Assembly: GCA_965242895.1 (NCBI GenBank)
Contig: OZ251507.1
Location: forward strand, 372,001-436,000
DNA length: 64,000 nucleotides
From: CATQHL01 sp965242895
Lineage (GTDB): Bacteria; Actinomycetota; Acidimicrobiia; Acidimicrobiales; CATQHL01
Direction: 5' to 3'
How positions within the stretch are numbered: position 1 is the first letter of the stretch; each line of letters opens with the position of its first letter. The notes under the pieces were generated by a model. That model did no database searches. It worked only from the letters and a program-made list of their open reading frames with translations, and had not been told where the DNA came from. Made by a program: the position numbers and the translations under genes. Below are positions 16,599-25,339 of this stretch, in pieces.

Positions 16599-18263
16599 GT
16601 AGGGGTCGCGCAGACTGCGCCTGTTGAGCTTCCCTGCGTCGTCGCGCGGCAGGGACTCTGCGAAATCCAGGAAGTGCGGGCGGCTGCGCGACGAGATGCG
16701 TCCGCTCAGAAAAGCCAGGATTTCCGCCCGAGCGTCCTCGTCAGGCTCAACGCCCTCGCTCAGACAAACGACCGCCTTGATCTTCTCCCCAAGGTCTTCG
16801 CTGGGAACCCCGAACACGGCAGCGTCCGCCGCGAGCGGGCACTCAGCGAGCGCCGCCTCCACCTCGGCGGGGTAGACGTTCACCCCGCCGGTGACGATCA
16901 CGTCCGCCGCCCTGTCCACGAGGAAGAGGTAGCCGTCCTCGTTGAAGTAGCCCACGTCACCCGCAGTGAAGAAGCCGCCGGCGCGGGCGGCCTGCGTCCC
17001 CGACGGGTCGTTGTGGTATCCGAAGGGCGCAGCCCGCACCTGTCGCATGTAGACAGTGCCGACCTCCCCCGCCGCCAGCCGCCTCCCCTCGTCGTCCGCC
17101 ACGATTACCTCGCTCCCCGGCCAGGGCTTCCCGACCGTGCCCGGGTGCTGCCTCCACTCTTCGGGGCCGACCAGCGTCCCGCCGCCTTCAGTGGCAGCGT
17201 AGTACTCGTATATGCAGTCCCCCCACCAGTCCAGCATCCGCCTCTTCACCTCCACCGGGCACGGAGCGGCGGCGTGCACCACCCAGCGCAGCGAGGAAGT
17301 GTCGTAGGCGGATCGGATTTCTTCACCCAGCCGAAGCAGTCGAACGAACATGGTCGGCACCATGTGCGTGTGCGTCACACGCCGGCGCTCGATGAGCTCC
17401 AGAGCGCCAACCTCATCCCAGCCCTCCATCAGCACGACCCCATGCCCCATATGCAGGGAGAGGCTCACCCAGACGCCAGCGGCGGCGTGATGCAGCGGCG
17501 CCGCGCAGAGGTGGACGTTGCCGCCGTGCGGTTCGATCCCGAAGAACCTCAAGAGACGGACAGACTTGGCGGCGCTCTCGTCTGGGTGTCTGTCGGGGAG
17601 GCGGCGGCGGACGCCTTTCGGCCGGCCCGTAGTGCCGGACGTGTAGAGCATCACAGAGCCCGTCCGAGGGTGCTCCGGGCGCCCGGGCGGCTGAGAGCGC
17701 GCCTCCTCTTCTAAGGACTGCCACCCCTCAGGCAGGGGGGTGGCAGGCAGAGAACGGGCGGCCAAAGAACGCCCCTCGGGCAGAGGACTGGCGGGCTGCT
17801 GCCCTGAGGACGGCGCGCCGCCCAGCAGCAGTTTGTGAGGCACTGCGGCTTGGGCATTCGACGCTTCGAAAGCGGCAGCGGCCTGTCCGTGAGCAGCCAG
17901 CACCGAGGCTTCGGAGTCGGCCAGGACGTGCGCCAGTTCGGTCGGCGCGGCGCGCCAACTGACCGGCGTCCAGCGGACGCCCGCCTGATAGGCAGCCAAC
18001 CCCAGGGCAACGTGTTCGATGCAGTTAGGGGTCATCACGACGAGTTGGCTCCCCATCCCCGCCAGCATGCGGGCGAAGCGGTTGGTGAGTTCGGCCAGCC
18101 CCCCATAGCTGATCGAGCGGCCCGACGCCTCGACGACGGCCAAGCGCTCAGGATGGGCTTGAGCCACCGCCCAGAACCCGACGCCCCCTTCCGAGACGGC
18201 GGCGGCGGCGGGCGGCGACGAAGGTTCTCCCTGAGGATTCGAAAGTCCGATGCAAATATGCAT
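16572..18263 (-). CDS. AMP-dependent acyl-CoA synthetase (FadD-like)
   Basis: ANL-superfamily ligase activating a carboxylic acid to its CoA thioester. The phosphate-binding loop LYTSGTTGRPKG lies at about residue 204-215. It is followed by the aromatic-rich acyl pocket region, YEYYAATEGGG as the A5 motif, TAGDVGYFNEDGYLFLVDRAADVI as the A7/A8 hinge, and LPRDDAGKLNRRSLRD with the catalytic lysine. The overall order resembles fatty or aromatic acyl-CoA ligases. A segment of about 45 residues before the P-loop contains duplicated PLPEG/ARSLPATPLPEG sequence not expected in the family, another low-complexity insertion. The start ATG has only a weak ribosome-binding site. It stands alone, convergent with btuD. 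Substrate unknown. Confidence 0.9.
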   Translation of the reverse strand: MHICIGLSNPQGEPSSPPAAAAVSEGGVGFWAVAQAHPERLAVVEASGRSISYGGLAELTNRFARMLAGMGSQLVVMTPNCIEHVALGLAAYQAGVRWTPVSWRAAPTELAHVLADSEASVLAAHGQAAAAFEASNAQAAVPHKLLLGGAPSSGQQPASPLPEGRSLAARSLPATPLPEGWQSLEEEARSQPPGRPEHPRTGSVMLYTSGTTGRPKGVRRRLPDRHPDESAAKSVRLLRFFGIEPHGGNVHLCAAPLHHAAAGVWVSLSLHMGHGVVLMEGWDEVGALELIERRRVTHTHMVPTMFVRLLRLGEEIRSAYDTSSLRWVVHAAAPCPVEVKRRMLDWWGDCIYEYYAATEGGGTLVGPEEWRQHPGTVGKPWPGSEVIVADDEGRRLAAGEVGTVYMRQVRAAPFGYHNDPSGTQAARAGGFFTAGDVGYFNEDGYLFLVDRAADVIVTGGVNVYPAEVEAALAECPLAADAAVFGVPSEDLGEKIKAVVCLSEGVEPDEDARAEILAFLSGRISSRSRPHFLDFAESLPRDDAGKLNRRSLRDPYWEGRPRRI

Positions 18264-18363
18264 ACAGATTCCCAGAGGGTTTGGGGTGCTGCCTACCCGA
18301 GGGCCCTGGGGTGCTGCTCCCCAAACTAAGCCGAGATAAAGGGACTCCTAGTAGACATTAAGA

Positions 18364-20010
18364 ATGATTAACACGCCTAGCAGCCCCCGCGCACACGGCA
18401 GCATTCGCACGCTCGTCGCATTTGCCGTGTCTATTGCCTTGTTCCTGGTCGGTTGTTCCTCGGTTTCAAACGATGGCGACGTTCTCGAACAGCCCGAACA
18501 GCCCGACACTTCGCTCCCCGTCATCGCCTATACAAGTACTTCTCTAGCGGTCGCTCCAGACGACTCCCCAAATAATTCGGCGACCGATTCAACCTCCACC
18601 GAAGATCCAAGCGGCAAGGATTCAAGCGCTGCGTCTAATCCCGCCGAAGGCTCCTCTCCTGACTCCCGCAGCGTCCCTCAAAATACCCCACTCGGCGTCG
18701 GACACTCGTTTGAAGACGCCAGCTACGTGTTCTGCGATGAGAACATCAATATCTACACCAACAGCCAAAGCTGCCTGTTGCTTACCGAAGATGTCATCCA
18801 ACAAGTGGACTGCATAAAGGAGCCGCTAGCAGAACATTTCGGAAAACATTTCCCCCCAGAAAGCAATCTCCGGCCAGCCCTTCTTGAGGCGCTGTACATC
18901 GCATTCGGGGATCCCCCGTCAGAAACTCCCGCGAGCGAGGAGTTAGTAGACCATGTGACTACTTGCGGTGAGCAGGCGGGAGCGTCGCTTGGCGATTTCA
19001 TCGACGATTCCGCAGCCGAGGAAACGCTGCTTCTCCAGATTATCGACATCTCCGCAAGGTTGTATTGCACCTTGACAGCAGTTTCTTTCGCTCAACTTCC
19101 AATCAGCGAATGCCGGTCGGCTCTGTCACCCGACGGGATTTGCGTATCCCTCACTGGAACTATCGCTTTCGGTGGATGGGACCCTCAAACAACATTGAAC
19201 AACTGCCAGAAGATAGGAGCCGAATTATCCAACTGGATATCTAATTTATTACTTGGAATTGAAGAGGATTCAATCGAGGACATTCTTGAATCACTCGACG
19301 ACATTCTTCAGCTTGACGACGTCCCACCACTCGACGACGAGCAGAACTCCGAAGCGCATATCGATAATCCCGATCAGTCAGTCACACTCACGCCCGGCGA
19401 AATCACCACATTCTCAGGCGAGGGAATGGAAGCCATCAGTCTCGACACCGCCTCGGCAGAATTCTCCCATCCCTGGATACTCGAAGCCGTCCACGAAGGC
19501 AGTGAGGAATTTGCAATCATAGTGCTCAACGATGCGGGAATACCCACCGAATGGACAATCACCACGCTCGGAGATTATCGAGGTCGCAGAATCTTCGGTT
19601 TCGACGTCAATGCGCCGCCCGCTTTCATCAAAGTAAGAACCGACGGCGCCTGGACAATCCACCTGATGGACCCGTCCGATCCCTCCACCACATCCGAAAT
19701 CTCCTCGGCGTCGGGAACGAGTTTTACCGGCAGTGGAAACGACATCCTTCGCTTCAGAACCGGCGAACAAGCACGCACGCTTGACTTCGAGTGCGAGAGT
19801 TGCGAATCGGCTATCTTCCTGGTCGCCATCGGAGATTTCAACTGGAGAGAAGATGGAATCCTCATCGGACGCTGGGGAAATGATGGGACGCTCTTCAGGG
19901 CAAGAGTGGAAGTGCCCGCCAACACAAACTTCCTAGAAATAACCACCTCGCAAAGCGACCAGGACACCGGCGAGTTCACCCCCCACGAGTGGAGCATCCA
20001 GGTCCAGTAG
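18364..20010 (+). CDS. Secreted lipoprotein of unknown function with shared C-terminal domain
   Basis: A signal sequence with lipobox LVGC (MINTPSSPRAHGS, then TLVAFAVSIALFLVGCSS) marks a lipoprotein. The region to about residue 105 is a Ser/Asp/Pro-rich linker. Residues about 110-310 form a Cys-containing module with no family I recognise. The last roughly 190 residues, from VTLTPGEITTFSGEGMEAI to the end, are homologous to the second half of the lipoprotein at 33407-34339: both share the pattern WIxEVxHxG, TLGxYxGR, TxFxGxGNDxxRFxTGE, FECExC and ExTGxFxPxxWSIxV. That shared domain appears to be a beta-rich extracellular module. Function not known. Confidence 0.8.
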   Translation: MINTPSSPRAHGSIRTLVAFAVSIALFLVGCSSVSNDGDVLEQPEQPDTSLPVIAYTSTSLAVAPDDSPNNSATDSTSTEDPSGKDSSAASNPAEGSSPDSRSVPQNTPLGVGHSFEDASYVFCDENINIYTNSQSCLLLTEDVIQQVDCIKEPLAEHFGKHFPPESNLRPALLEALYIAFGDPPSETPASEELVDHVTTCGEQAGASLGDFIDDSAAEETLLLQIIDISARLYCTLTAVSFAQLPISECRSALSPDGICVSLTGTIAFGGWDPQTTLNNCQKIGAELSNWISNLLLGIEEDSIEDILESLDDILQLDDVPPLDDEQNSEAHIDNPDQSVTLTPGEITTFSGEGMEAISLDTASAEFSHPWILEAVHEGSEEFAIIVLNDAGIPTEWTITTLGDYRGRRIFGFDVNAPPAFIKVRTDGAWTIHLMDPSDPSTTSEISSASGTSFTGSGNDILRFRTGEQARTLDFECESCESAIFLVAIGDFNWREDGILIGRWGNDGTLFRARVEVPANTNFLEITTSQSDQDTGEFTPHEWSIQVQ

Positions 20011-20189
20011 GCGGGGGGCGGCAGGGGGAGGCGGCAGTTCGCAGCCGCTAGACGTCCGCTGCATAACAGACTGGCTACAGCGAACAGACTTGGCGTCGAG
20101 ACTGAAATCGCGGACGGTATCACAGACGCAACATGATGGTGGTCGCGGTGGCAGTGTCTAAGCAGAACCTGGGCAGATGGACAAGTTAT

Positions 20190-20217
20190 TTGACAAAGCT
20201 GAATGAGTTAGTATACT
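20190..20217 (+). promoter_or_regulatory. Near-consensus promoter of the fic gene (probably leaderless)
   Basis: TTGACA at 20190-20195 and TATACT at 20212-20217 are separated by 16 bases, a near-perfect housekeeping promoter. The fic ATG begins at 20225, only 7 bases beyond the -10, so transcription should start at or within a base or two of the ATG, giving a leaderless message. Confidence 0.75.
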
Positions 20218-20224
20218 TCGCCTT

Positions 20225-21448
20225 ATGAGAGAGTATGAAAAAACTCATCCTTGGATCACATTCAAGGCGACAGACATCAACAAGTTTGAGCCCAAGCTGT
20301 GGATGCTGCTAGGCGAGGCACGTGTGTTATGCGACCAGCTTTTAAAAACACCGATACCCCCCAATCTCATCAAAATACTCCACGAAACCTCTCTGATCAA
20401 GGGAGTGCAAGCCACCACCGCCATCGAGGGCAACACTCTCACCCAAGATCAAGTAGGGAGAATTCGTGAAGGAACGTACAAAGCCCCGCCGTCCCGCGAG
20501 TATCAGGAGCGGGAGGTAAGGAACATTTTTAGCGTAATCAATGAGATCGTCTCAAGGCTCGAGTCCGGAGAGCGCTATCGCATCACCCCCGAGTTGATCT
20601 GCAACTTGAACCGCGACGTTCTATCAGGGGCAGTTTTCAAAACTGAAGTCGTCCCAGGTGAAACAAGAACGCACTCCGTGATCGTCGGCGATTACAGGGG
20701 CGCCCCCGCCAGAGACTGCGGACATCTCTTGGAGAGGCTAGCCGACTGGCTGGAGGGCGACGATTTTCGCTCTAGCGACCCACACGTCAATTTCGCGTTG
20801 ACTATGGCCAGAGCAGTTTTCGCACACCTCTATATCGCCTGGATACACCCGTTCGGAGATGGCAACGGGCGCACTGCCAGACTTCTCGAATTCCTCATAC
20901 TGGCTCGCAGCGGCTTGATGACCTTTTCTACCACTCTCGCGTTATGGAACCACTACTATCTGACACTCGACCGCTATTACTACGAGCTTTCTTACTCAAG
21001 CAGGTCTCGCAGCGCTACCGGGTTCTTGCGCTACTCGATCCAAGGTTTCCTAGATGGGGTTCGAGAACACTCAGCGATGGTTCATTTCCACCATATGAAC
21101 TGCTCTTGGTCTACCTACGTTCGCGAATTTCTAGACCGTTTCCCCAGTAGTCCCGCCCGCGACCGCCAACGGCTGCTGGCTCTTAAAATGCCACTCATGC
21201 CAGTAAGTAAGCCCATACCTCGTGAGGAAATACCGAGTTTGGATCGGGCCCTTGGCGACCTCTACGCCGCCAAGGGCCCGAGAACTCTCAGCCGTGACCT
21301 AAACCGTCTCCAAAAAGCTGGACTGATCACCTATGACGAAGAACAGAAGGGCTGGACATCGAGCTTTCACACCATGGCAAATTTCTTGCTCCCCAGAGCA
21401 AAGGTGGAATCACCCTCCGAACCGCCATCTGAGGCAGAGACAAAATAG
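20225..21448 (+). CDS. Fic family protein (AMPylation-type), N-terminal inhibitory motif
   Basis: Fic proteins transfer AMP or another phosphate-containing group to hydroxyl side chains of target proteins. The complete active-site motif HPFGDGNGRTAR lies at residues 208-219. The N-terminal autoinhibitory motif T-x3-E-G is present at Thr64-Glu68-Gly69 in TTAIEGN, making this a class II Fic protein whose glutamate blocks ATP binding until released. The C-terminal third (about 300-390) reads like a winged-helix segment (LSRDLNRLQKAGLITYDEE), common in this group. The 407-aa length is normal. Its own strong promoter and position directly before the helicase-methylase-ATPase cassette suggest a role in the defence island, either as an abortive or regulatory effector; that link is inference. 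Confidence 0.93.
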   Translation: MREYEKTHPWITFKATDINKFEPKLWMLLGEARVLCDQLLKTPIPPNLIKILHETSLIKGVQATTAIEGNTLTQDQVGRIREGTYKAPPSREYQEREVRNIFSVINEIVSRLESGERYRITPELICNLNRDVLSGAVFKTEVVPGETRTHSVIVGDYRGAPARDCGHLLERLADWLEGDDFRSSDPHVNFALTMARAVFAHLYIAWIHPFGDGNGRTARLLEFLILARSGLMTFSTTLALWNHYYLTLDRYYYELSYSSRSRSATGFLRYSIQGFLDGVREHSAMVHFHHMNCSWSTYVREFLDRFPSSPARDRQRLLALKMPLMPVSKPIPREEIPSLDRALGDLYAAKGPRTLSRDLNRLQKAGLITYDEEQKGWTSSFHTMANFLLPRAKVESPSEPPSEAETK

Positions 21449-21590
21449 TCGAGGGCGACAAGGGACGTTAGGGTGTAAAGGTTTCGAGACCTGCTACATA
21501 CAAACTAGGTTGAAATAACTTCCCGGAAATCGCTCTCGGCGACGCGGGACGTGCGAGAAAGTGCGAGAAAGTGTTACGCTGAACCATCCA

Positions 21591-21605
21591 CCCCCCCCCC
21601 CCCCC
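21591..21605 (+). repeat. 15-C homopolymer tract upstream of the DUF499-type ATPase gene
   Basis: Fifteen consecutive C residues end six bases before a CATAAT -10-like hexamer (21612-21617), and the ATPase ATG follows at 21632. The tract therefore lies where the -35/-10 spacer would be, an arrangement in which slippage can change promoter strength. Confidence 0.85.
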
Positions 21606-21631
21606 TTCTTGCATAATCAGCCCCCGGCCCC

Positions 21632-23650
21632 ATGACACGACTGGCCAGCATCCTCGAGACCACACGCCCGCGCCCTGACGTGCTCAAAGGGGGGCTGGCC
21701 GAAAAGCACTTCGCCGCCCAGCTCGATCAGGTGGTGCGCTCCGCTGAGGGCTACGAGTCCTACTCCGACGCAGACTCCTTCTTCGACCTGACCTTTCCCA
21801 CGCAGGGTCTCAAGGAGCTCCTGCGCGGCACGTTCGCCCGCCTCTCTGGGCAGACCGCCCAGGCTCTAAGCGCCGAGCACGCCGTCTACCGCTACGAAAC
21901 CAGCTTCGGGGGCGGCAAGACGCACGGCCTCATCGCCCTCTGGCACATCGCCAACGGCGCCCGTCCAGCCAACCTCGCAGACTTCGTCGACCCCGATCTG
22001 CTCCCCGAGGAATGCCGTGTGGCCGCCGTGGTGGGCGACAGCCTCGACCCCATCAACGGCCTGAGCACCGACGGGGTCACCACCTACACCCTCTGGGGCG
22101 AGATAGGCCGCCAACTCGGAGGACGGGCTCAGGAAGCAATGGCTCGCAGCGACGCAGCCCGCACCGGCTGCGGCAAGCAAGTCTGGATGGACATACTCAG
22201 CGAAGCCCCCGCAGTCATCGTCATCGACGAACTCGCTCAATACCTGCACCAACTGGCAGCCTCGGGCGACCCTGAGGTTCGACGGCTGGCCGACGCCACC
22301 GTCGAGAACCTGAAGGTGCTCTTCGAAGCCGCCACAGCCGCCCCCGCCGTCCGCATCATCGTGACGCTGGCCACCGGCTCCGCCGCCTTCGGCAAGAAAA
22401 CCGACGAAGTCACCGAAATGCTCTCCATCGTGGCCTCCGAGCGGCTAGTTCAAGAGGCCGCCGACGTGATGGAACGCCCCAAAGGAGCCATCGGAAAGCC
22501 AGCAGAGGACGAGGAAATAGGCTTCATCCTGCAGAGGCGCCTCTTCGAACAGGTAGACCCCAACGCAGCCAACGCCGCAGCCGAGGCTTACCGCGACTTC
22601 TACGCCGACTTGAAGAGCAAAGGCGCGCCGGCAGGTCAGGCCACGGACGACCCTGCGGGCTACTGCGAGCGTCTGCGGCTCTCCTACCCCTTCCACCCCG
22701 CCCTCATCGACTGCCTAGACAAGCGAATAGGGCCTCTGCCAGGCTTCCAGCGGGCCCGCGGCGCCATCAAGATGCTGGCCGAATCGGTGAGGAGCATCTG
22801 GGCCGACGGCGGCGACCTGCCAATCATCAACCTGGGCGACCTGCCCCTCGAAGACGAGCAGGTGCGCGCCTCAGTCACCACATCCGTCGGCAAGGAGGAA
22901 CTTAACGCCCCAGCAACAGCCGACTTCGCAGGAGCGAACACCCACGCCGCCCGAATCGACGACAAGAACTGGCCGCAAAAGCTCATAACCACCCGAAGTT
23001 GCCGCTCCGTCTTCCTGCACAGCGTCGCGGGCGAACCCTCCCCCGGGGCAACGTCCTCCGACGTCTACCTAGGCACGCTGCGACCTGGCGAAGACCCCTC
23101 CCTGGCGGATGAAGCACTAGGCGCAGCTCTGGCCGAGGCTTGGCACTTGATTTCCGACGGCTTGCGCTGGCGGTTCACGATAGAACCCAACGCAAACCGC
23201 ATCATCGCCTCCGAGATGGACAACGTCACCGAGTCAGACGTAACCGAAGAGTTAGACCGCCGCATCAGAAATCTGTTCCCCTCCGAGGGAGAGCTCAAAG
23301 TCGTCCATGGCCCCAGCGCGCCCGCCCACGTGCCCGACGAACCGCGACTGCACCTCGCCGTTTTTAACTACGTCGACGTTCGTGTAAGCTCTTCTAGGGA
23401 TAGTTCAGCAACTACCCCCCCCCCCCCCCTATCCCCCACCACTTCTCGATGTTTTTCGCCTCTCTGGTGCCTCAGAATCAAACCGAACTTACCGAAACGG
23501 AGTGCTGGCTCTCGTCGCGGACGGGAACGGACGAGAATCGATGCGGGAGAGGGTCCGGTTCGAGTTGGCCGCCAAACGCCTTGCGGACGACCCTCAGCGT
23601 CGCTCGGACTTCTCCCCCGAAGTACGCAAGCGCCTACAGAAGCTAGCTGA
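21632..23650 (+). CDS. DUF499-type AAA ATPase, N-terminal part (frame broken at a poly-C tract)
   Basis: N-terminal part of a large ATPase of the type found with DUF1156 methylases and PLD-helicases in anti-phage islands. The opening (ETTRPRPDVLKG, SYSDADSFFDLTFPTQGLKELL) is typical, and a glycine-rich Walker A, SFGGGKTH, lies at residues 91-98. Walker B is VIVIDELAQYL at about 195-205, followed by a sensor-type block IIVTLATGSAAFG. Genuine family sequence continues to about HLAVFNYVDVRV (near 23390). Then comes the 15-C tract at 23415-23429, after which the last roughly 75 residues are out of frame and meaningless until the stop at 23650. Loss of one C (or gain of two) would restore a protein of about 1,090 aa running on to 24902. 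No Shine-Dalgarno is evident before the ATG. Confidence 0.85.
   Translation: MTRLASILETTRPRPDVLKGGLAEKHFAAQLDQVVRSAEGYESYSDADSFFDLTFPTQGLKELLRGTFARLSGQTAQALSAEHAVYRYETSFGGGKTHGLIALWHIANGARPANLADFVDPDLLPEECRVAAVVGDSLDPINGLSTDGVTTYTLWGEIGRQLGGRAQEAMARSDAARTGCGKQVWMDILSEAPAVIVIDELAQYLHQLAASGDPEVRRLADATVENLKVLFEAATAAPAVRIIVTLATGSAAFGKKTDEVTEMLSIVASERLVQEAADVMERPKGAIGKPAEDEEIGFILQRRLFEQVDPNAANAAAEAYRDFYADLKSKGAPAGQATDDPAGYCERLRLSYPFHPALIDCLDKRIGPLPGFQRARGAIKMLAESVRSIWADGGDLPIINLGDLPLEDEQVRASVTTSVGKEELNAPATADFAGANTHAARIDDKNWPQKLITTRSCRSVFLHSVAGEPSPGATSSDVYLGTLRPGEDPSLADEALGAALAEAWHLISDGLRWRFTIEPNANRIIASEMDNVTESDVTEELDRRIRNLFPSEGELKVVHGPSAPAHVPDEPRLHLAVFNYVDVRVSSSRDSSATTPPPPLSPTTSRCFSPLWCLRIKPNLPKRSAGSRRGRERTRIDAGEGPVRVGRQTPCGRPSASLGLLPRSTQAPTEAS
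23415..23429 (+). repeat. 15-C homopolymer tract inside the ATPase gene
   Basis: Fifteen C residues fall in a variable loop of the ATPase exactly where family sequence passes from one frame to another. The upstream frame uses 2+3n C residues, so 14 or 17 would be in frame; 15 is not. Confidence 0.9.
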
Positions 23651-24902
23651 CAGCGCAAACCTAGAAACCTCCATAGCGGTATGCCGGGCATACCGACATC
23701 TCTACTGGCCGGAGAATGCGTCCCGAAACGACAACGTCCGGCACTTTGAACTCCCGCCCGTAGATCAAGGGCAGGCCAAGAGGTCCCAAACCAAAACCGT
23801 TCTCAGCGTCCTGCGGGAGTACGGCAAGATTGCAGGCAGCGCCCCTCCCACAGACCGGCTGGCCAAGGCGACAGGGTTCGGTCGCAGCGGGGAGGTAACC
23901 ACCAAAGAGCTAGCCGAGTCCCCTTGGCGCGACCACAGCCAGCAGATACTGCTCGACGCCACCCTCATTCAGGAGACCATCTCGGCGGGCATCCGCAACG
24001 GCACCTGGGTCTACTACGACGCTGAACGGGAACGGGCCTGGGGCGCAGAGAGCAGGCCGCCGTCGGTGCGAATAGCGGGCGACACCTGGCTGTATACGCC
24101 CAAGCGCGCCAGGTCGCTGCGTCTGCTGCGTAAACCCGTCAGCGCCGAGAGCATCACCGCCGCGCTAAAAGACCACGGAACCTCGGGCGAAATCAGCGGG
24201 GGCGCCCTCCGTTCCCGCCTAGAAGAAACCCTGGACGGCGAACCACCCAAGAAAGACGTCCTAGCGGCGCTGGCAACGCAAGCGCAGATAACCGGGGGGC
24301 TGATCGTCGTACCTGCTCCAGCCTCAGCGGGCGCAGCGCCGCTCACACCCTCCGCCATCACTCACGCCAAGCTGGACGACCTAAGCGTGCTCTCGACTGA
24401 GCGGGCAGCCGAACTAGGCATAAGCGCCGCAGAGCACAAAGACCGGAAAATCAAAGGCACGGGCAGCGTCGGGGTGTCTTTCCAGCAGGTCGAAGACCAG
24501 ATAACCGACATGGGGTCGCCTGCGGTAACCGCGGTTCACATCACGGCCTCAGCCGACCCTGGCGAAGGAGTGTCCGACCTGCGGAAACTAGGGTTCTGCA
24601 TACCGCAGTTGCCGCGCTGGGGGTGCAGGGTTGATGTTCGCGTGACCGCGGATTTCGAGGGGCTGAAAGGCGGCTTGAAGGCGGAACTAGCAGGCGCCTC
24701 TGAGGACTATCAGCGGCTGGAAGACCTTCTCCTGAAATTGGCCGACGCAAGCCGAGACGTCTCAGGACGACTGCGAATCGACCTGACACCAGCCGGAGTT
24801 CTTTCGATTGCGGGCAAAGAGTGGCAAAACTTGCGCTCCGTTGTGGCGGCCAACGACCCAGGGCGTCTGAGCGTCGAAGCGGAACTAGCCCGCGAGAGTT
24901 GA
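23502..24902 (+). CDS. DUF499-type ATPase, C-terminal part (continuation in another frame)
   Basis: This 466-residue frame continues the ATPase begun at 21632. The in-frame sequence actually extends back to the poly-C tract: LLDVFRLSGASESNRTYRN leads into VLALVADGNGRESMRERV, which is how family members cross from the ATPase core to the C-terminal half. Later sequence includes a helical region and LLDATLIQETISAGIRNGTWVYYD. The first Met here is internal to that homology, so separate translation is unlikely to be the original design. The stop at 24900-24902 overlaps the ATG of the next gene by one base (TGATG), so the cassette remains translationally coupled. Function: probably ATP-driven DNA remodelling or recognition within the defence complex, by association. 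Confidence 0.8.
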   Translation: MLALVADGNGRESMRERVRFELAAKRLADDPQRRSDFSPEVRKRLQKLADSANLETSIAVCRAYRHLYWPENASRNDNVRHFELPPVDQGQAKRSQTKTVLSVLREYGKIAGSAPPTDRLAKATGFGRSGEVTTKELAESPWRDHSQQILLDATLIQETISAGIRNGTWVYYDAERERAWGAESRPPSVRIAGDTWLYTPKRARSLRLLRKPVSAESITAALKDHGTSGEISGGALRSRLEETLDGEPPKKDVLAALATQAQITGGLIVVPAPASAGAAPLTPSAITHAKLDDLSVLSTERAAELGISAAEHKDRKIKGTGSVGVSFQQVEDQITDMGSPAVTAVHITASADPGEGVSDLRKLGFCIPQLPRWGCRVDVRVTADFEGLKGGLKAELAGASEDYQRLEDLLLKLADASRDVSGRLRIDLTPAGVLSIAGKEWQNLRSVVAANDPGRLSVEAELARES

Positions 24903-25333
24903 TGGGCGTAACTGGGCGCAGCGAACGCCGCTTCGAACTGCGCCTGCAGCCCACTCCGGCTCTCGACGGCTGGGGGTTCACGCTCACAGAAACCGGTAAC
25001 GGCCAAACACGCCAGGTGCTGAACGTGCCTGCGGACAGGACTGCGCCGTTCCGAGCCTGCGTAACCGACGCCGTAGCCGACTCGGGCTACCAGCGTTCCG
25101 CGGTGAGCCCACGCCGCAAGCGCCCGTTCAACCTCCCCCAAGACCCAGGGGTGCTCCTAGCGCTGACCGTGGGCGCCGCCCTGCCGCTCCGCAAACCTGT
25201 GCGCAGGCACGCAGTCGAGCGCTGGATAGCAGCCTTCAGCAGCGAAGAAGCCCTGTACTGGTACGCCCAAACCGACGGGGCGTCTGAGGGCCGGGCGCTG
25301 CGGGCGCTCCGCATCCTCTCCGCCGAGGACTGA
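24902..25333 (+). CDS. Small protein of unknown function in the defence cassette
   Basis: A 143-residue soluble protein (MGVTGRSERRFELRLQPT to ALRILSAED). Its ATG overlaps the ATPase stop by one base, and the methylase GTG follows its stop after six bases, so it is an integral cassette member. No signal peptide, membrane segment or catalytic motif is visible. The N-terminal half looks beta-rich (FELRLQPTPALDGWGFTLTET), while the C-terminal half is helical and basic, with a block RRKRPFNLPQDPGVLLAL. I do not recognise the family; position suggests an accessory subunit of the ATPase or methylase. Confidence 0.8.
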   Translation: MGVTGRSERRFELRLQPTPALDGWGFTLTETGNGQTRQVLNVPADRTAPFRACVTDAVADSGYQRSAVSPRRKRPFNLPQDPGVLLALTVGAALPLRKPVRRHAVERWIAAFSSEEALYWYAQTDGASEGRALRALRILSAED

Positions 25334-25339
25334 GACACG

